A stretch of 64,000 nucleotides of DNA from Tyto alba (taxonomy: Eukaryota; Chordata; Aves; Strigiformes; Tytonidae). Under the pieces are notes generated by a model. It was given only the letters and a program-made list of their open reading frames with translations, did no database searches and had not been told where the DNA came from. Shown here piece by piece: positions 1-10,989 of the stretch. Numbering within the stretch: the stretch's first letter is position 1; each line of letters begins with the position of its first letter. The stretch covers positions 26,277,323-26,341,322 of the forward strand of contig NW_024881272.1 of NCBI RefSeq assembly GCF_018691265.1, given 5' to 3'. The position numbers and the translations under genes are program-made.

Positions 1-3000
1 GAGGAGAAAGAAGAGGGAGCAATGGCATAGTTGTCGCTGAAATGAACTGACCTATTCATTCTTTACCAGGGACGCTGCAGCCAAATCTCTGAGATCTCTT
101 GCATGAAAAAACTGTTTAACTCCTCACTCCTAACAGAGGGCTGGGACCAAGTCAGGGGTCCAAAGACATAGCTTGCACCAAAGGCTTGGTTTGCTTTGTG
201 TTTAAATGCTATTTTTCATGCAGAGAGAAATTTGAAGGCCAAATAACAGTGTTTTGAACACAGATCCTCTAGGGAGTATGGAGAAGGGAATTTCAGATGC
301 TGGAGCAATGGGAGAGATGTGATCTATTCTTATGTTGGATATGATTTTTATGGGCTACAGTATTTTTCTGAGTATTAGTTTTTTTTTGAGTCATGAGATG
401 AAAAGTCAAAATCTCCCACTGTTTTGTAACTAATAATGGAAGATAATGATTCAGCCATAATGCTTGGTTGGTATTAAGATTTTGAAGCTGTAAGGTTTTT
501 AAGTACTTCCTCAATATAGTTTTCAGGTCCCTTTTAATCTCTGAAGTGTTGAGTTGGAACATATTGTCCATTTCCAAGTTATCACACACAGGAAAAAAAA
601 ATTGATTCTGCACTGACCCTTGAAACTCAGCGGCAGTTCAGATCTTTCTGACCTTGCATTTTCACACCCAGAAGAGATAGTAGGAACCGCCTGTCTTGGA
701 CCTGGGCTGTTTTATTCTTGCTCTGACCTTACACCTCTCAGTACAAAACTTGGTTGGGAAAGGTTTGGAGGTGTGTAAAACAAGGGAACTCAGCATCCAT
801 CCTTTATGAGTGGTGTCATTGTGAGCTTAAATATGAGCACAAAGAGTTCAAAGGTGGCATCTCCTATATTCATATAATGTGTGATGGAGAGTCCTGGCAC
901 ATCAGAAATTAGAGATCACTTGAGAACACAAAGCTGTGTCAAAAGCAACAGGGAAAACTTGCTCTTTCTTGCTCAAAGAGCAGTTCACCTCTTTGTTCTC
1001 CCTTTTGTACCCAGGCTGCACCTGGCCCTCTTTGATTTTAATTATCAGGTACGCTGCTCTGGGGGAGCTAGGGGCTGACTGTCTTAGAAAGCATCACCTT
1101 CCCTTCAGGCACAGCTTCAGTTCTTTGTTCTGCTCTCGTAGGGTAATTGGATGCTAATAAATCAGCTCTCTGGTTCACCATATTTAAAATGCTTCTAGTG
1201 ACTGGAAAAAAAAAAAAAAAATACACTCTTGTCTCTTTATTCCCTTTCCTTGGCTTGCTCTGTGCTTTTCTTCCATTCTTTCTGTCAAGACCAACACCCT
1301 CTTGCCTCCATGCTGGAGATCAGCTTTTTCTCCTGTACAATTCAGTTACTTTGTTGGACAGAAAAGGAGAAAGATGTTTTAGCCTCAGCCCTTCACTTCT
1401 GCTTTATGTTCCCCTGGGGAAGTCACTTGCATCCAGCATGGTGCCACAAGTCTCCTCCACTCCAAGGTCTTACATGGCAGACATGGAAAGCTGGAGATGA
1501 CCACCAGCTCTGCGCAATCCTGAAAACAGTCCCATGCCCCATCCCTGCCAAGCAACACGGGGTGTTCTTCCACCACGTGGCAGGACACGGAGCATGTTGC
1601 ACGATTGTCTTGCCTCCTCCCACCCACCGACTTAGGGGCTGCAGCTTCTAAATTACAACACAATATACCATAATCTCATCCTACCACTCTGCAAAATCTG
1701 ATGTCAATAGTTACCTGCCTTGAGCAGTGACTGTAGCTGGCGGAGATGAAGTTCCATCCACCCTTACAAATAGACTAAGCCAGGATGATCCAGATCTCAG
1801 AAGGGGCAGCCTTGACTCCACGAGAATGGCAGAATCTAGCCATAAAGAGTGAGCACCACAAAGACATGCAGGGAAAAAAAACCCACTTAGCAACAACAGC
1901 AACAGTCGCCACTGCAATTATTCTAGCAAATGACAGTAGTTTGTGCTGACCACACTGTGGTCTGCCTATACCTTGCCAACTTGTTCCTGCTCCAGCCATT
2001 AATATCAGTTTATTTTGCACACAAAGAAAATAGTTCTTATTTAGAGCTCCCTGCGCACTTTGTGAGTCATTAATGAAGTCTCATGATATCTATGACCTAA
2101 AAAGAGCACTGTGAGGTACTTTTTCTTGAGCAAGAACCATGATCCGCTGGTTGTCAGAGGAACTCATTTATCACTTCTTGTCCCTCATATTTGTGGCCCC
2201 GTTCTTTGGAATAATAAGAGTTTGGCTTGAGGAATGGGCATGAAATGTGGTTGTGTTTAAAATTTGTTTATTTTCATTGTTTTTCTTTAGCTTTGTTCTT
2301 GGAGCTTGTACAATAAAGGCAAATAATTTAAAGGACACAGACGGCTGGAGTTTGGTTTTAGACAGAGTGTGGGAGGCTGACAGAAAAGCTATAGCCAAGT
2401 GAAGGGACTGCATTCAGTGAGGCCAAGGTGAACTGAAGTATTTAAAGACTCTGGAGGACTTGGAGTTGGAATAACTTCCATCTTCCCTCTCAGCTTGTAA
2501 CTCACACCCGGCTCACACCCAGGCTGAACTTACAACCGGCTACTGCTGGGGAAGTTACACCTCTTAAGTCATCGGCTGTAAAACTGGCTCAAGCGGCCAA
2601 AACGAGCTCAAGTTGGGCAAACTCACCTGCCGAATTATGTGGCCAGAGAGCAACAAGGAAGAGACACTAAGCCAGAATGAATCACTACTAATCACTCTCT
2701 TGAGCTAATTGACACATTCCTAAAATTCCTCTCGAGGTTCTTGGCAGACTGAGCTCCATTGCTTTCTTCAGCCATCAGCAAAGGGAAAGGCACATAGCCA
2801 TGTCAGAAAGTCTTGGGTTTTGTAAATAAACAGACACCATTGCTGCATGTGAGGGCTCCAGGGGTTACATGACTATAGCCTTGCCCCAGATTGCATCTGT
2901 GAGACCTGGGGGTGATCCTCTGCTCCCCTCAGCTGCTCTTTCCTAACCCACTTATTTCAGTGTCACTGCAGCTGCTTCAATGCACTTAAATCTGTCCCCT

Positions 3001-5260
3001 CGCAGTTCCCCCAGGGAAGATCCCAGAAAAGCATCAGCCTTGCTCACCACACAACCACAATGCAGTGAGGAAAGCATAGGATGTCCTTTGTTTTGTAAAG
3101 CCGGTCCCCTAAAGCCCAACGACCTCTCAGGTGGCTTCTGCTGAACCTGTGGTACTGTACCTCAACCATGGGCTGTTTCCAAGCTGCTTATTAACATGGA
3201 GTTTGTACCATTGCTGGCATTCAGCTCATCTCATCTCATCTCACCTCTAGAAGTGGTTAATGGAAAGCTGACAGCCAGCGAGTGCAAGGAGTGTTCTTGG
3301 CTCAGGGTACGCGGTGTGAAACCTTTGACTACTGCAGAGCCAGAACAGACCATGTCTTCTGGGGAAGGAGTCATCTTTCTCTGTTGGTTCTCAGCCCACA
3401 GTGTGAAGATCCCAGAGGCTACTTTGAGATGCTTTCAAATACCATCTCAGAGAGGCTGGTCCATCCTCAGGAGGCCTGAAATTATTGTCCTGTCAATCTG
3501 CAAGTTCAGAACGTATCAAAAACTGCTTGATTAGTGTCAGGTGGTTTGATTCCTTCTAAAGTCAGTGAAGAGGGAGGTGGCTCCTCCAGACAGATGAGAG
3601 AGACAAATTGACTTTGGAGATGATGACTTAAGTGCTCATTCTTATTAGAGTCCCACTTAGGTGACACAATCTCCTCTGCAACACTAAGGACATCTTAAAA
3701 TACTGTCCCCCTAAGTCAGCCCAGTGAGCAGAGGGTCACCAAATGAGCATTCAGACAAATGGTGATAGTAAGGTCATAACTGCAATCTCATGCTGCTTTC
3801 TGGGGTCTTATATTTTGCTTCTAGGAGGAATGTCACTCTGGAAAACAGACTGAGATCTGCTTTTGGCTGTAGATGGTGATTAAAAGTTCTCTGTGGCCAG
3901 GAAGAGGATCGCTCCTTCCTATTAAAACACATATAGAGAATAGGGAGGAGGCATGCCTCCATCCTCTGTTTTTATGTGGTATCTGGGCAGTGACTGTGTT
4001 TCCCAGCGTTGGGGAAGGCTGAGGTTCAGTCCCTGCCTCTGCTGATGTGTGTCTGAAGGGGCTGCTCTAACCACTAGCCGGAGGCACACACCAAAAACTA
4101 TTGCATCTGTGGTAGCTTTGGAGGAATTCCTGCATCTCTCTCTCCTCCTGCAGCCCTCCAGTGTGGCTTTTGGAGTCAGAAGTTGTGTCTTCATTTTTGC
4201 ATTGATGATGGCTTTTTTTTTCTTTCAGTATTTGTTCTAACTGTTTTTTGAACTCCTGTTTTTTGAATTTGTGTCAGTGAACTCCACAATTTAACAAAGC
4301 ACCTTGTGGAAAGCTTTTCTCACTTGTCTTAAACCTGCTACATCGTCGTTTCTTTGGTTAGTCCTTAATTCTTGTAAACTGAGAAAGAGTTCAGTGTTCC
4401 CTGTCCACCTTCTCTGTGAGGTTTGAGAATGTGTACTAGTGTAAGCACACAGGCAAAAATAATTGCTGCTAACAGTTTTAAACTGGTATTCTTCTTTCCC
4501 TTCTATCACAGATGCTCCCCACACATATATGTGTAGATTGACCCTTTACTGTCTTTACCGGCATATTTCTTAACAAGCTCATATTGGTTATTTTATTAAG
4601 ATAAATTAATTAGGAGAGATGAGAGATGGCCTAAGTAAGTTTTTAAACAACCAATGTTGATCAAGGTCTATGTAGATTTACTGCATGGGATTCAAACTGA
4701 TTGCCATTCCTAATATAAGTTGAAAAAATACATTAGGTGTCCTCCTTCTAAAGCAATGGACAAATTAAAGCTGCTATATTCCCTTAGTTCCTCTAACAAC
4801 ATATTTCTCTCAATGAAACAATTGCTATGACTATACTGCAGCTGAATGAGTTCTGTATTGTCCTTTCTAAAAAGCGCTGAGCTCAGCACAAGGCACTGCA
4901 AAGTTGGTTGGTTTGTTTTTGTCTCATTTCAGTTTAGACATATGGCTAATCATGCTTGAAAACCACGTAATCTTATCCAGGGCAAAATTCATATCATTAT
5001 GTAGGGAGAGTTCAAGTGTTCCTCCCTTATTTTAAAATAATGTTAAACTGGGATTACTCTGTATTATGTTCCTTTTGGACCTTAAATGTCCATGTGCATT
5101 CATATCAGCCGTCTGGCTGTCACATCCGCACTTACTGCCTCAGTGAGTAACACTGAAGGAAACCAGCATATTAGCTCCTGGAACAAATGGGGTCTTTTCT
5201 TTATAAGAAGGTAGCTGGGACATAACTTAATATAACCGCTCCCTGTATGTCTTAATGGAA
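1..5260. other. Non-coding stretch, no gene recognised
   Basis: I see no frame with a recognisable protein domain and no exon with convincing splice signals on either strand. Open frames here are short and overlap one another in several frames, as expected by chance. The stretch has a 16-A tract at 1206-1221 and a short pentanucleotide repeat near 3.2 kb. At 2500-2560 the string ggctcacaccc is partly duplicated in tandem, too short to call a repeat family. The rest is ordinary, slightly AT-rich DNA. It could be intergenic or intronic; the sequence does not decide. Confidence 0.6.
3225..3244. repeat. (CTCAT)4 pentanucleotide microsatellite
   Basis: Four head-to-tail copies of CTCAT, the last one changed at one base (ctcac follows). 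It is short and probably of no functional importance, but could be length-polymorphic. Confidence 0.75.
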
Positions 5261-5267
5261 AGCTAAG

Positions 5268-5289
5268 TGACATGACAGATGTCATGTCA
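5268..5289. repeat. Perfect inverted repeat, 10-bp arms, 2-bp spacer
   Basis: TGACATGACA is followed by GA and then its exact reverse complement TGTCATGTCA. The arms carry several TGACA/TGTCA cores and another TGACAG lies just downstream at about 5292-5297. TGACAG/TGTCA is the half-site of TALE homeodomain factors (MEIS, TGIF), so a protein-binding role is possible. It could equally be a chance palindrome. Confidence 0.7.
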
Positions 5290-5299
5290 GGTGACAGAT

Positions 5300-6170
5300 A
5301 AAGGAGTACTAGTGATCTCCCAGACTGCTGAAGTTTTAGAGTATAAAAACACATCCGACCCTCTTAAGAAAATCCTCATTGTATATTTTGAGTAAAAAGA
5401 TAATATTTTTGAGCAGCATGTTAGTGTAACTTTTTTATCAGTTGCAAAAGTAGCCTATATACTACAATAATAAATGTACAGCCATCTGTGCCTACTACAT
5501 CCAGAATCAATTGTCCATTTTTGCAACTGAAATACATGCACAGGACTATATGAATATATAACACGGACATCTAAACACATAGATTTGTTTTGTCAGACAT
5601 ACAGAACTATATGTGATGTACTTCCACATATTTTGTGTCTTCAGCACTATTACTGTGCCCATAAACTCCCACATCTCTGCAGGTACCTGTAGGTAAAGTT
5701 GTGTAATTATCCACATCAAGGTCTCGTGGCAGAGCTCTGAATTTTTTTGATCTAATTCTCTGTGGAGAGAATTACTTGCGTGTATCTTTGTGGTGCATAT
5801 CTATTTATAGAGCGTGCGGCACGTGATGCATATGGCAGATTTATGTGCTGTACTTCTCCCGCGCACACACCTATGCTGGCCAGGACTGGTACGGCAGGTA
5901 CAGGAATATCTATATAATATACATATCAGTGCATTATGAGGAGCTCATTGAGTTTAGCGCAGTACTTCTTCTGCTGCTTTTGTCTGGTTCATTATAGAAA
6001 CATACTTGAGTTTGCTCAGTTGCTTATCCCAAAGACCAACTTTTGATCTTCTCTTGGGAACCTGTCGCACTGCCTTGGTTCCTAGGTACCACAGCCAATG
6101 TGTTTACCAACTCTTTTTCTCTTTCTCGCCCTTTCTATTATGCGTCCCCTTTTTTCTGCCACACAAAAGC
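5300..6170. other. AT-rich non-coding stretch
   Basis: AT-rich sequence with scattered tata/acat motifs and no coding signal. From about 5800 the base composition shifts: isolated CpGs appear (5815-5870) ahead of the CpG island at 6.17 kb. No repeat family was recognised. Confidence 0.55.
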
Positions 6171-6450
6171 TCTGTGCGGTGCTTGTGTGTGGTCCCCAAG
6201 AGATGCGGGCCCGGCGAGGAGCCGGTTTTCGGCGAGGCGCTGGGCTGGAGGATCTGTGAACCCGTGCAATTAGCAGTTTAGATCCGGGACCCCACGTGTG
6301 GGAGCGGGGCCCGCGGTTGTGCCGGAGCGATGGGGACCGCTGCCCTCCGGGTGAGTGCACCGACCCCTGGCAGAAGGGTCACGCCGCGCCGCAGACAGCC
6401 CCCGAGCTCAGGAAAAACCCAGAGATCAGAGCCGCAATCTGTAGCGGGGT
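6170..6450. promoter_or_regulatory. Small CpG island, candidate promoter
   Basis: CpG dinucleotides are dense here and rare on both sides, as typical of unmethylated vertebrate promoter islands. The island includes a CACGTG E-box at 6293-6298. An ATG at 6330 has G at -3 and at +4, a good translation-start context. It is followed in frame by a strong splice donor at 6351. No TATA box stands out, as usual for CpG-island promoters. Direction is inferred only from the donor, which points to the + strand. It could instead be an intragenic or enhancer-associated island. Confidence 0.6.
6330..6350 (+). other. Possible start of a first coding exon ending at a splice donor
   Basis: ATG at 6330-6332 opens a seven-codon frame (MGTAALR) that runs without a stop into CGG|GTGAGTGC at 6350/6351, an excellent match to the vertebrate donor consensus. 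The segment sits inside the CpG island, where first exons normally lie. No downstream exon with a matching phase was found within the window, so the partner exon is unknown. A spliced non-coding RNA would give the same signals. This is an inference from position and splice grammar only; the protein is unrecognised. Confidence 0.25.
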
Positions 6451-6454
6451 GTCC

Positions 6455-7740
6455 TTCCCCATCCCACCCCCCCTCCACCCCGTGCACAACACATGGATTC
6501 AGAAGGGGATCATTTGGAAAGCATTTGCAAACATATGGGTCGTTTTTAAGTCAAGACTTCTTTAATTCACTGTGTTTCCTAGTTTTTTTTGAGGGAGGAG
6601 TTTGATGAAGGCTTTTGGGGGGGTTGTTTTGTTTTGGTTGGGAGGGGTGCAGGCTCTCACTGCAAAAAGCCTGGCTGGGAAAAAAAAAAAAAAGGAGGGC
6701 TGAGTGGTGGAATAAAGAGCACAGCAAAGCTACCCTGAAGCAGCTTGTTCCCAACTCATGTCCCTTACACAGAGATTAAAAGAACAAACACTCCGCTCTT
6801 CTTAATGATGGCATTACCAAGTATAATTAATTAGAAGGGTAGCAAAAGGAATCAGATCCCTGATGCTAATTACTCCCCTAAAAGGATAATATGCTCTTAT
6901 GTTACCAGTCTAGATCTGACAGAAATATGTCTATTACCACTACCACTGCTAATAATCAAGTGGTAAAATAAAATACCCAAGGGATGTACAAGCCTGGGTT
7001 ATTTATACACATGTATGTATACATACACATGCATATAATGATACACTCACTATATATAAGCATGATGTATACAAATACACATGTGTTATCACTTCATGTT
7101 TATATATTTATAGTTAGAGTGTTTCTTTAGCCATATATGTTGACAGACAGCCCGGCAGAAAGACAAATATTTATGACACCACTTCTCTGCAGCGCTACCG
7201 CCAGGGGAGGGCAGCGATAAACAAAAGCTCCCCCACCTTTGCCACCCTTGGCCTGTGCAATTAGGTCTGGGGTAGGAGCAGGGCTGTGTTTTCCTTTTCT
7301 TGGATGGAGATGTGATGGCCCATTAGGCTGGTTCGTGAAGAACTAATGACTGGACGGCATTGATTTGCAGAGGAATTTTAGCCGCAGCAAATGATCGATG
7401 TCCTTCAGCCAAAGATTTGTCTCAGCAGGCTGGATGTATTTTGCATAGCCTGCTCTGGTTACCGTAAAGGATTGCTAAATAAATGGTGAGTTAGCAGTTA
7501 AAACACACAGGCTTTGGGTACTGGTGGGAGACCTGTGCTGTGGAGTTGTTTTTATCATCACTTTAAGAAGTTGGAAGGGATGTATAATGCAGCCTGAGTA
7601 AAATCCAGGCTCTTAAATGACGTTACAGTATACATATAGAGTGCAGAGGTCTGTGGTTGTTACCACAAGTGTGTCTACCTGTTTACCTACATCCTCGCCC
7701 CACCTCCTTGTCTGTGTGAGGAGGCAGAGGTGATGGACCT
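6455..7740. other. Non-coding stretch between CpG island and TG repeat
   Basis: No coding signal. It contains a 14-A tract at 6680-6693 and a diverged TA/CA-rich simple-repeat zone at about 6995-7130. The block at 7330-7490 is non-repetitive and carries TAATGA and ATTTTGCAT, an octamer-like motif; such composition is common in conserved non-coding elements but conservation is untested. A CAGGGG-rich string at 7198-7214 resembles a CTCF site only weakly. Confidence 0.5.
6995..7130. repeat. Diverged TA/CA-type simple repeat
   Basis: Runs of tatgtata, cacatgca and tatata alternate through this stretch without a strict period. It looks like an old, mutated dinucleotide microsatellite rather than a transposon. 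Confidence 0.55.
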
Positions 7741-7741
7741 G

Positions 7742-8015
7742 TGGATGTGCATATGCACATGTGGAGGTGAGCATACATATGCACATCCCGCTGTGCATAC
7801 TTGTACCCGCTGTATACGTGTGTGCATGTGCAATACCTGTGTGCATAGATGTGTTTCAGTCTGAGCATATCTGTGCCCAAGCTGCATGTTGGTGTGCATG
7901 TATATATGTGTGTGTAGGTGAATATATATATATATATCCCTATGCATTTTGCCAGCAGGAGAAAACTCACACATGTAGATCTGTGTGTGTGTATGCAGGT
8001 GTGTGCCACATGCAT
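7742..8015. repeat. Long interrupted TG/CA and TA repeat
   Basis: Alternating purine-pyrimidine sequence dominates: gtgcatatgcacatg blocks, a pure (TA) run at about 7923-7937 and a (TG) run at about 7980-7992. The frames open across it give cysteine/histidine-rich or threonine/tyrosine-rich nonsense and are not genes. Such sequence can form Z-DNA or small hairpins. It is an old, heavily interrupted microsatellite. Confidence 0.8.
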
Positions 8016-8380
8016 GAGCATAGACTTGACGTGTTTTTAGCTGTTTCTCATCCTTCCACACGGCTTCCCAAAATATCACTCTTTCTCCCCATTCCTGTCT
8101 CCCGGTCTTGCCATTCCCCCAGATTGTGAATTTTCTTCAGGACTTGAGGCCTTTGCCCAGTGCTCCTCAGTGAGCAGAAAGCAGTAAGTGCAATTTAATG
8201 TATTATTTATGAGTGGTGGGAAAGTCTAAGGGGGTTTTAATCTCTGCTTCTCCACTTCCTTCCCAGCTGAAAACCATTTCACCTCCCTTCCCAGATATTC
8301 AGCTCCAGTGTGCTCCCCCACCCCATTCCCATCTGCGCCTTATTTGTACAAATGTTCCCGTGTCTTTAGAAATCATCTTC

Positions 8381-8426
8381 AAAAAAAAAAAAAAAAAAAA
8401 AGAGAGAAAAAAAAAAGAAAAGAAAA
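8381..8426. repeat. Poly(A) tract with A/G tail
   Basis: Twenty uninterrupted A residues (8381-8400) are followed by an A-rich AG mix. No retroelement body precedes it that I can recognise and no target-site duplication is visible, so it is treated as a simple homopolymer. Confidence 0.85.
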
Positions 8427-8459
8427 CCCCTCGCCAAACCCATATTGTATTTAAACATT

Positions 8460-8690
8460 TGTGAAGATTTTGTTTCTCTCAATATGGAAGCGAGAAGGGG
8501 CTCGGGGAGGGGCTTTCGTGGAGAAATGTCTCATTCAGTCTGCTGAGCCCCCTCCTTGAAGTTTCTTTTCAAGGCTGTTGGAAAGTTGGGCAAACTGAAA
8601 AGCAAAACAATAATTAGAGATAATTGCTTGTGTCCAAACACAGGCATCAAAGCCTCGGGGGTCTCATTTGTGATGGGCCTTGGTGTGTGA
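8460..8690. promoter_or_regulatory. Candidate regulatory element between poly(A) tracts
   Basis: This non-repetitive block lies between two poly(A) tracts. It contains ACAATAATTAG at about 8608-8618, joining a SOX-like ACAAT and a homeodomain TAATTA core. It also has GATAATTG nearby and ATCAAAG at about 8646-8652, the TCF/LEF core. The mix resembles developmental enhancers. No alignment was available, so this is inference from motif density only, and a neutral stretch could show the same. Confidence 0.25.
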
Positions 8691-8693
8691 TCC

Positions 8694-8725
8694 AAAAAAA
8701 AAAAAAAAAAAAGTAAAAAAAAAAA
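8694..8725. repeat. Double poly(A) tract
   Basis: Nineteen A residues, GT, then eleven A residues. It forms part of a cluster of long A/T homopolymers around the CpG-rich domain. Confidence 0.85.
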
Positions 8726-8972
8726 GGTGACCCTTATTTTATTTATTGAGTGGGGGAACAGAGAGAAAGTGCCAGATGGAAGGACCTCAGAGCAATCTCC
8801 AATGGCTCAGCCCTGCCTGCTTGGGCGAACAGGCACTGAGGCCAGGATAAAAGGGATAGAAAGCAGGGTCAGGAGAGGTTGCATAATTACTAGGGTGGAG
8901 GTAAAAGGGGTGAGGGGGGAGACAAGGGTCTCTCATGGGGATCTGTGTGGCCCCCCAGCTCTGTGTAGCTGG

Positions 8973-9021
8973 TGACATCCCTGGTACCCAGGTTGGTACC
9001 AGGGATGCTGCAGGATGTCAC
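8973..9021. repeat. Hairpin with 13-bp perfect stem and a competing stem
   Basis: Bases 8976-8988 (CATCCCTGGTACC) are exactly complementary to 8995-9007 with a 6-nt loop between. In addition, 8973-8981 (GTGACATCC) is exactly complementary to 9013-9021 (GGATGTCAC). The left arm can therefore pair with either of two right arms, so two mutually exclusive structures are possible if it is transcribed. It is too short for a typical miRNA precursor. No coding frame explains it. Confidence 0.7.
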
Positions 9022-9024
9022 ATC

Positions 9025-9960
9025 AGGGGTAGTAGAGAAGTTCTGATTTTCAGGGGGTTGGGTCACCCTCTTTCCCATCCCCCAAGATGGATCCTTAGTG
9101 TGGATCCAAGTGAACACAGACCCGAGAGGCTCTGCCCCGAATTCCTCCCCGAGGGGGTGCACTGCCAGCATGAACACAGCAACCTCCAGGTTACCCACAG
9201 TGCAGGCAGCACTGAATCCCCGGAGTTCTTGCTGAAAACATGCCAGTGTGGGGGATTGGGAAAATGTTGCAAATGTGGGGGTGATATAAAATAAATCCAC
9301 CAAACTCGGTGAAAGAGTCCCATCCTCGAGGCCTTACTGGAAAATTTCATTGCCCTGCCTGCAGACGATGCAGGAAGGGGTCTGAGCAAGGGTGGGGGTG
9401 TCAGATTTAGGGGGACTGAACTCCTTTCCAGGGGGCCACAGGAGGCTAAAATAAAGCAGCAGACGAGCGGGGGGCATCCTAGTAGGAGAGGGATAACGGA
9501 GGACTCTCCGGGGAATGCTTGTCTCTTCTCCAGTTTTCAAAGGCCCTGCATCGTTCACATGACAAGATGTGGCCAAGGTTTCTCCTCTCCCCACCAGTCC
9601 CTTGGTAATGGGCCTGTAATGACCTAAACTATTTGCTGCTTAAGGACAATAAATCTGCCTTTCTGTGAGGGGTGTCCCTCACCCCGGGTGGAAGCTGGAG
9701 GGAGGTGGCTGGGGTCAGGGGGACTCCCCACCCTGGAGCAGGAAGGTGACAGCATGTGTTTTTTCAGTCTGCTGGGAATTTGGCTGCAGAGCTGCAGACT
9801 TATATCTCAGCATCTGCCCCCCCATCTTTGCAGGGGGGCAATACCAGGGCTCAGATGTAGCAGGAAAGGTGACTGCTGGGGTGGGTTTCCCGGTTCCTTT
9901 GTGGGGGGAAGTGGGGGAAATGCGTGGGGTGGCTTTGCTCAGCTCGCTCCTCCAGGTACA
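9025..9960. other. Moderately GC-rich non-coding approach to the CpG domain
   Basis: Open frames up to about 137 codons occur on both strands at once, as expected where GC content rises and stops become rare. None has a recognisable domain or splice context. No repeat family was recognised. A string at about 9830-9840 with six Gs resembles a CTCF core but has one G too many. Confidence 0.5.
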
Positions 9961-9964
9961 GGTT

Positions 9965-9988
9965 AAAAAAAAAAAAAAAAAAAAAAAA
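9965..9988. repeat. Poly(A) tract, 24 nt
   Basis: Uninterrupted A run directly at the left edge of the CpG-rich domain. No upstream element suggests a retroposon tail. Confidence 0.9.
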
Positions 9989-10157
9989 GAAGGAAACCAC
10001 AAGTAGAAACCCCAATGGCTTTTTTCACCGCAGCCCCCCGCGACCCCCAGCCCCGGCCCGCGGCTCCGCACGGTCCCGCTGCACCCCCTGCGCCCCGCCG
10101 AGGGAAATGCACCGGCTCCGCGCAGCCCTCGGGGAACCCTGCTGCTCTCGGATGCGT

Positions 10158-10177
10158 AAAAAAAAAAAAAAAAAAAT
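10158..10177. repeat. Poly(A) tract, 20 nt, inside CpG-rich DNA
   Basis: The run interrupts one of the most GC-rich parts of the window. Poly(dA:dT) of this length disfavours nucleosomes, which would suit an open promoter region. Confidence 0.85.
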
Positions 10178-10391
10178 TAAAAATAGGGAAAACAAATATC
10201 TCGCTGCATTAGCTTAAAAGGGCCGGATCCTGCGGGATTTGCTCGAGCGCAACGGCCGGTGCATGAGCGCGGTGCCGGGCTGGAGTTGCTGGTTTGGGAA
10301 GGAAGGGAAGGGGGTGTTCGGTGCCCCCCCCGATGCAGGTGCATGCGGGAAGGCGGCACCGTGGCGAGGCCGGCAGGGACGCCCCAAAGGC

Positions 10392-10406
10392 GGGGGGGGG
10401 GGGGGG
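10392..10406. repeat. G15 run
   Basis: Fifteen consecutive G residues on the + strand within the CpG island. It can support G-quadruplex formation. Its exact length is uncertain in most sequencing. Confidence 0.8.
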
Positions 10407-10460
10407 TGTCTCCAGCGGCGGAGGGCGGCCGTGCCCTCCCGGCCGGCATCGCCAGGCACT

Positions 10461-10494
10461 TCTAATTAGCAAATAAAGATGATGATCATTAGCG
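10461..10494. promoter_or_regulatory. Homeodomain-type AT-rich motif cluster
   Basis: Within GC-rich surroundings a short AT-rich island holds CTAATTAG, AAATAAAG, the palindrome ATGATCAT and CATTAG. TAATTA and ATTAG are cores for homeodomain proteins. The abrupt change from CpG-rich flanks suggests a preserved binding platform. This is inference from motifs only. Confidence 0.35.
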
Positions 10495-10683
10495 AGCAGC
10501 AAAGCCCCCGGCCAGGCGGGCTGTCCCCGGGGCGCCCAGGAGCCGAGCGCTGCGTCCCGCCCGCCGCCCCGGCCTCATCGCCTGGCGCACAGCTGCAGCT
10601 CTCTTTATAGTTTTATACTTATTTTTTAAAATTATTATTATTTTTTACATTTTTTTTCCTTTCGCCCCCGTAGGGTTGATGTA

Positions 10684-10706
10684 GTTGAGGCGAAATCCAC
10701 CTCAAC
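10684..10706. repeat. Inverted repeat, 7-bp arms
   Basis: GTTGAGG at 10,684-10,690 and CCTCAAC at 10,700-10,706 are exact reverse complements around a 9-nt loop. Partial further pairing (ggttga upstream, tcaacc downstream) is possible. It could be a small hairpin or a paired binding site. Confidence 0.5.
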
Positions 10707-10786
10707 CAGGATCGCCCCTCAACACCCCGAGACTTTCCACCGCACAGCCCTTTCTCTAACTGTCGTTCTCGTAATTTACCATCTTC

Positions 10787-10814
10787 TTTTTTTTTTTTTT
10801 TTTTTTTTTTTTTT
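10787..10814. repeat. Poly(T) tract, 28 nt
   Basis: Uninterrupted T run in the AT-rich centre of the CpG-rich domain, preceded by a pyrimidine-rich stretch. It is one of the two longest homopolymers in the window. Confidence 0.9.
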
Positions 10815-10989
10815 CACCCATTCTCTTTTAGCATCTCTTAGTCGTCCTCCAGCTTTCTATTTAGTAACACCCGCTCACACCTTTCGTAATTTTTCTATCC
10901 TTCCTCCACTGACCCCTCTCTCGTCCCTGCGGGACCGGCACAAATGTACCGCCGGTCGCGGGCTGGATCCCGAAACGTTTTTTACACAA

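Noticed and set aside
7198..7214. CTCF-like string CCGCCAGGGGAGGGCAG
   Set aside because: It mismatches the CTCF core at two of its most informative positions.
7683..8129. Several 110-130 codon frames over the TG repeat
   Set aside because: They are translations of an alternating TG/CA microsatellite in different frames.
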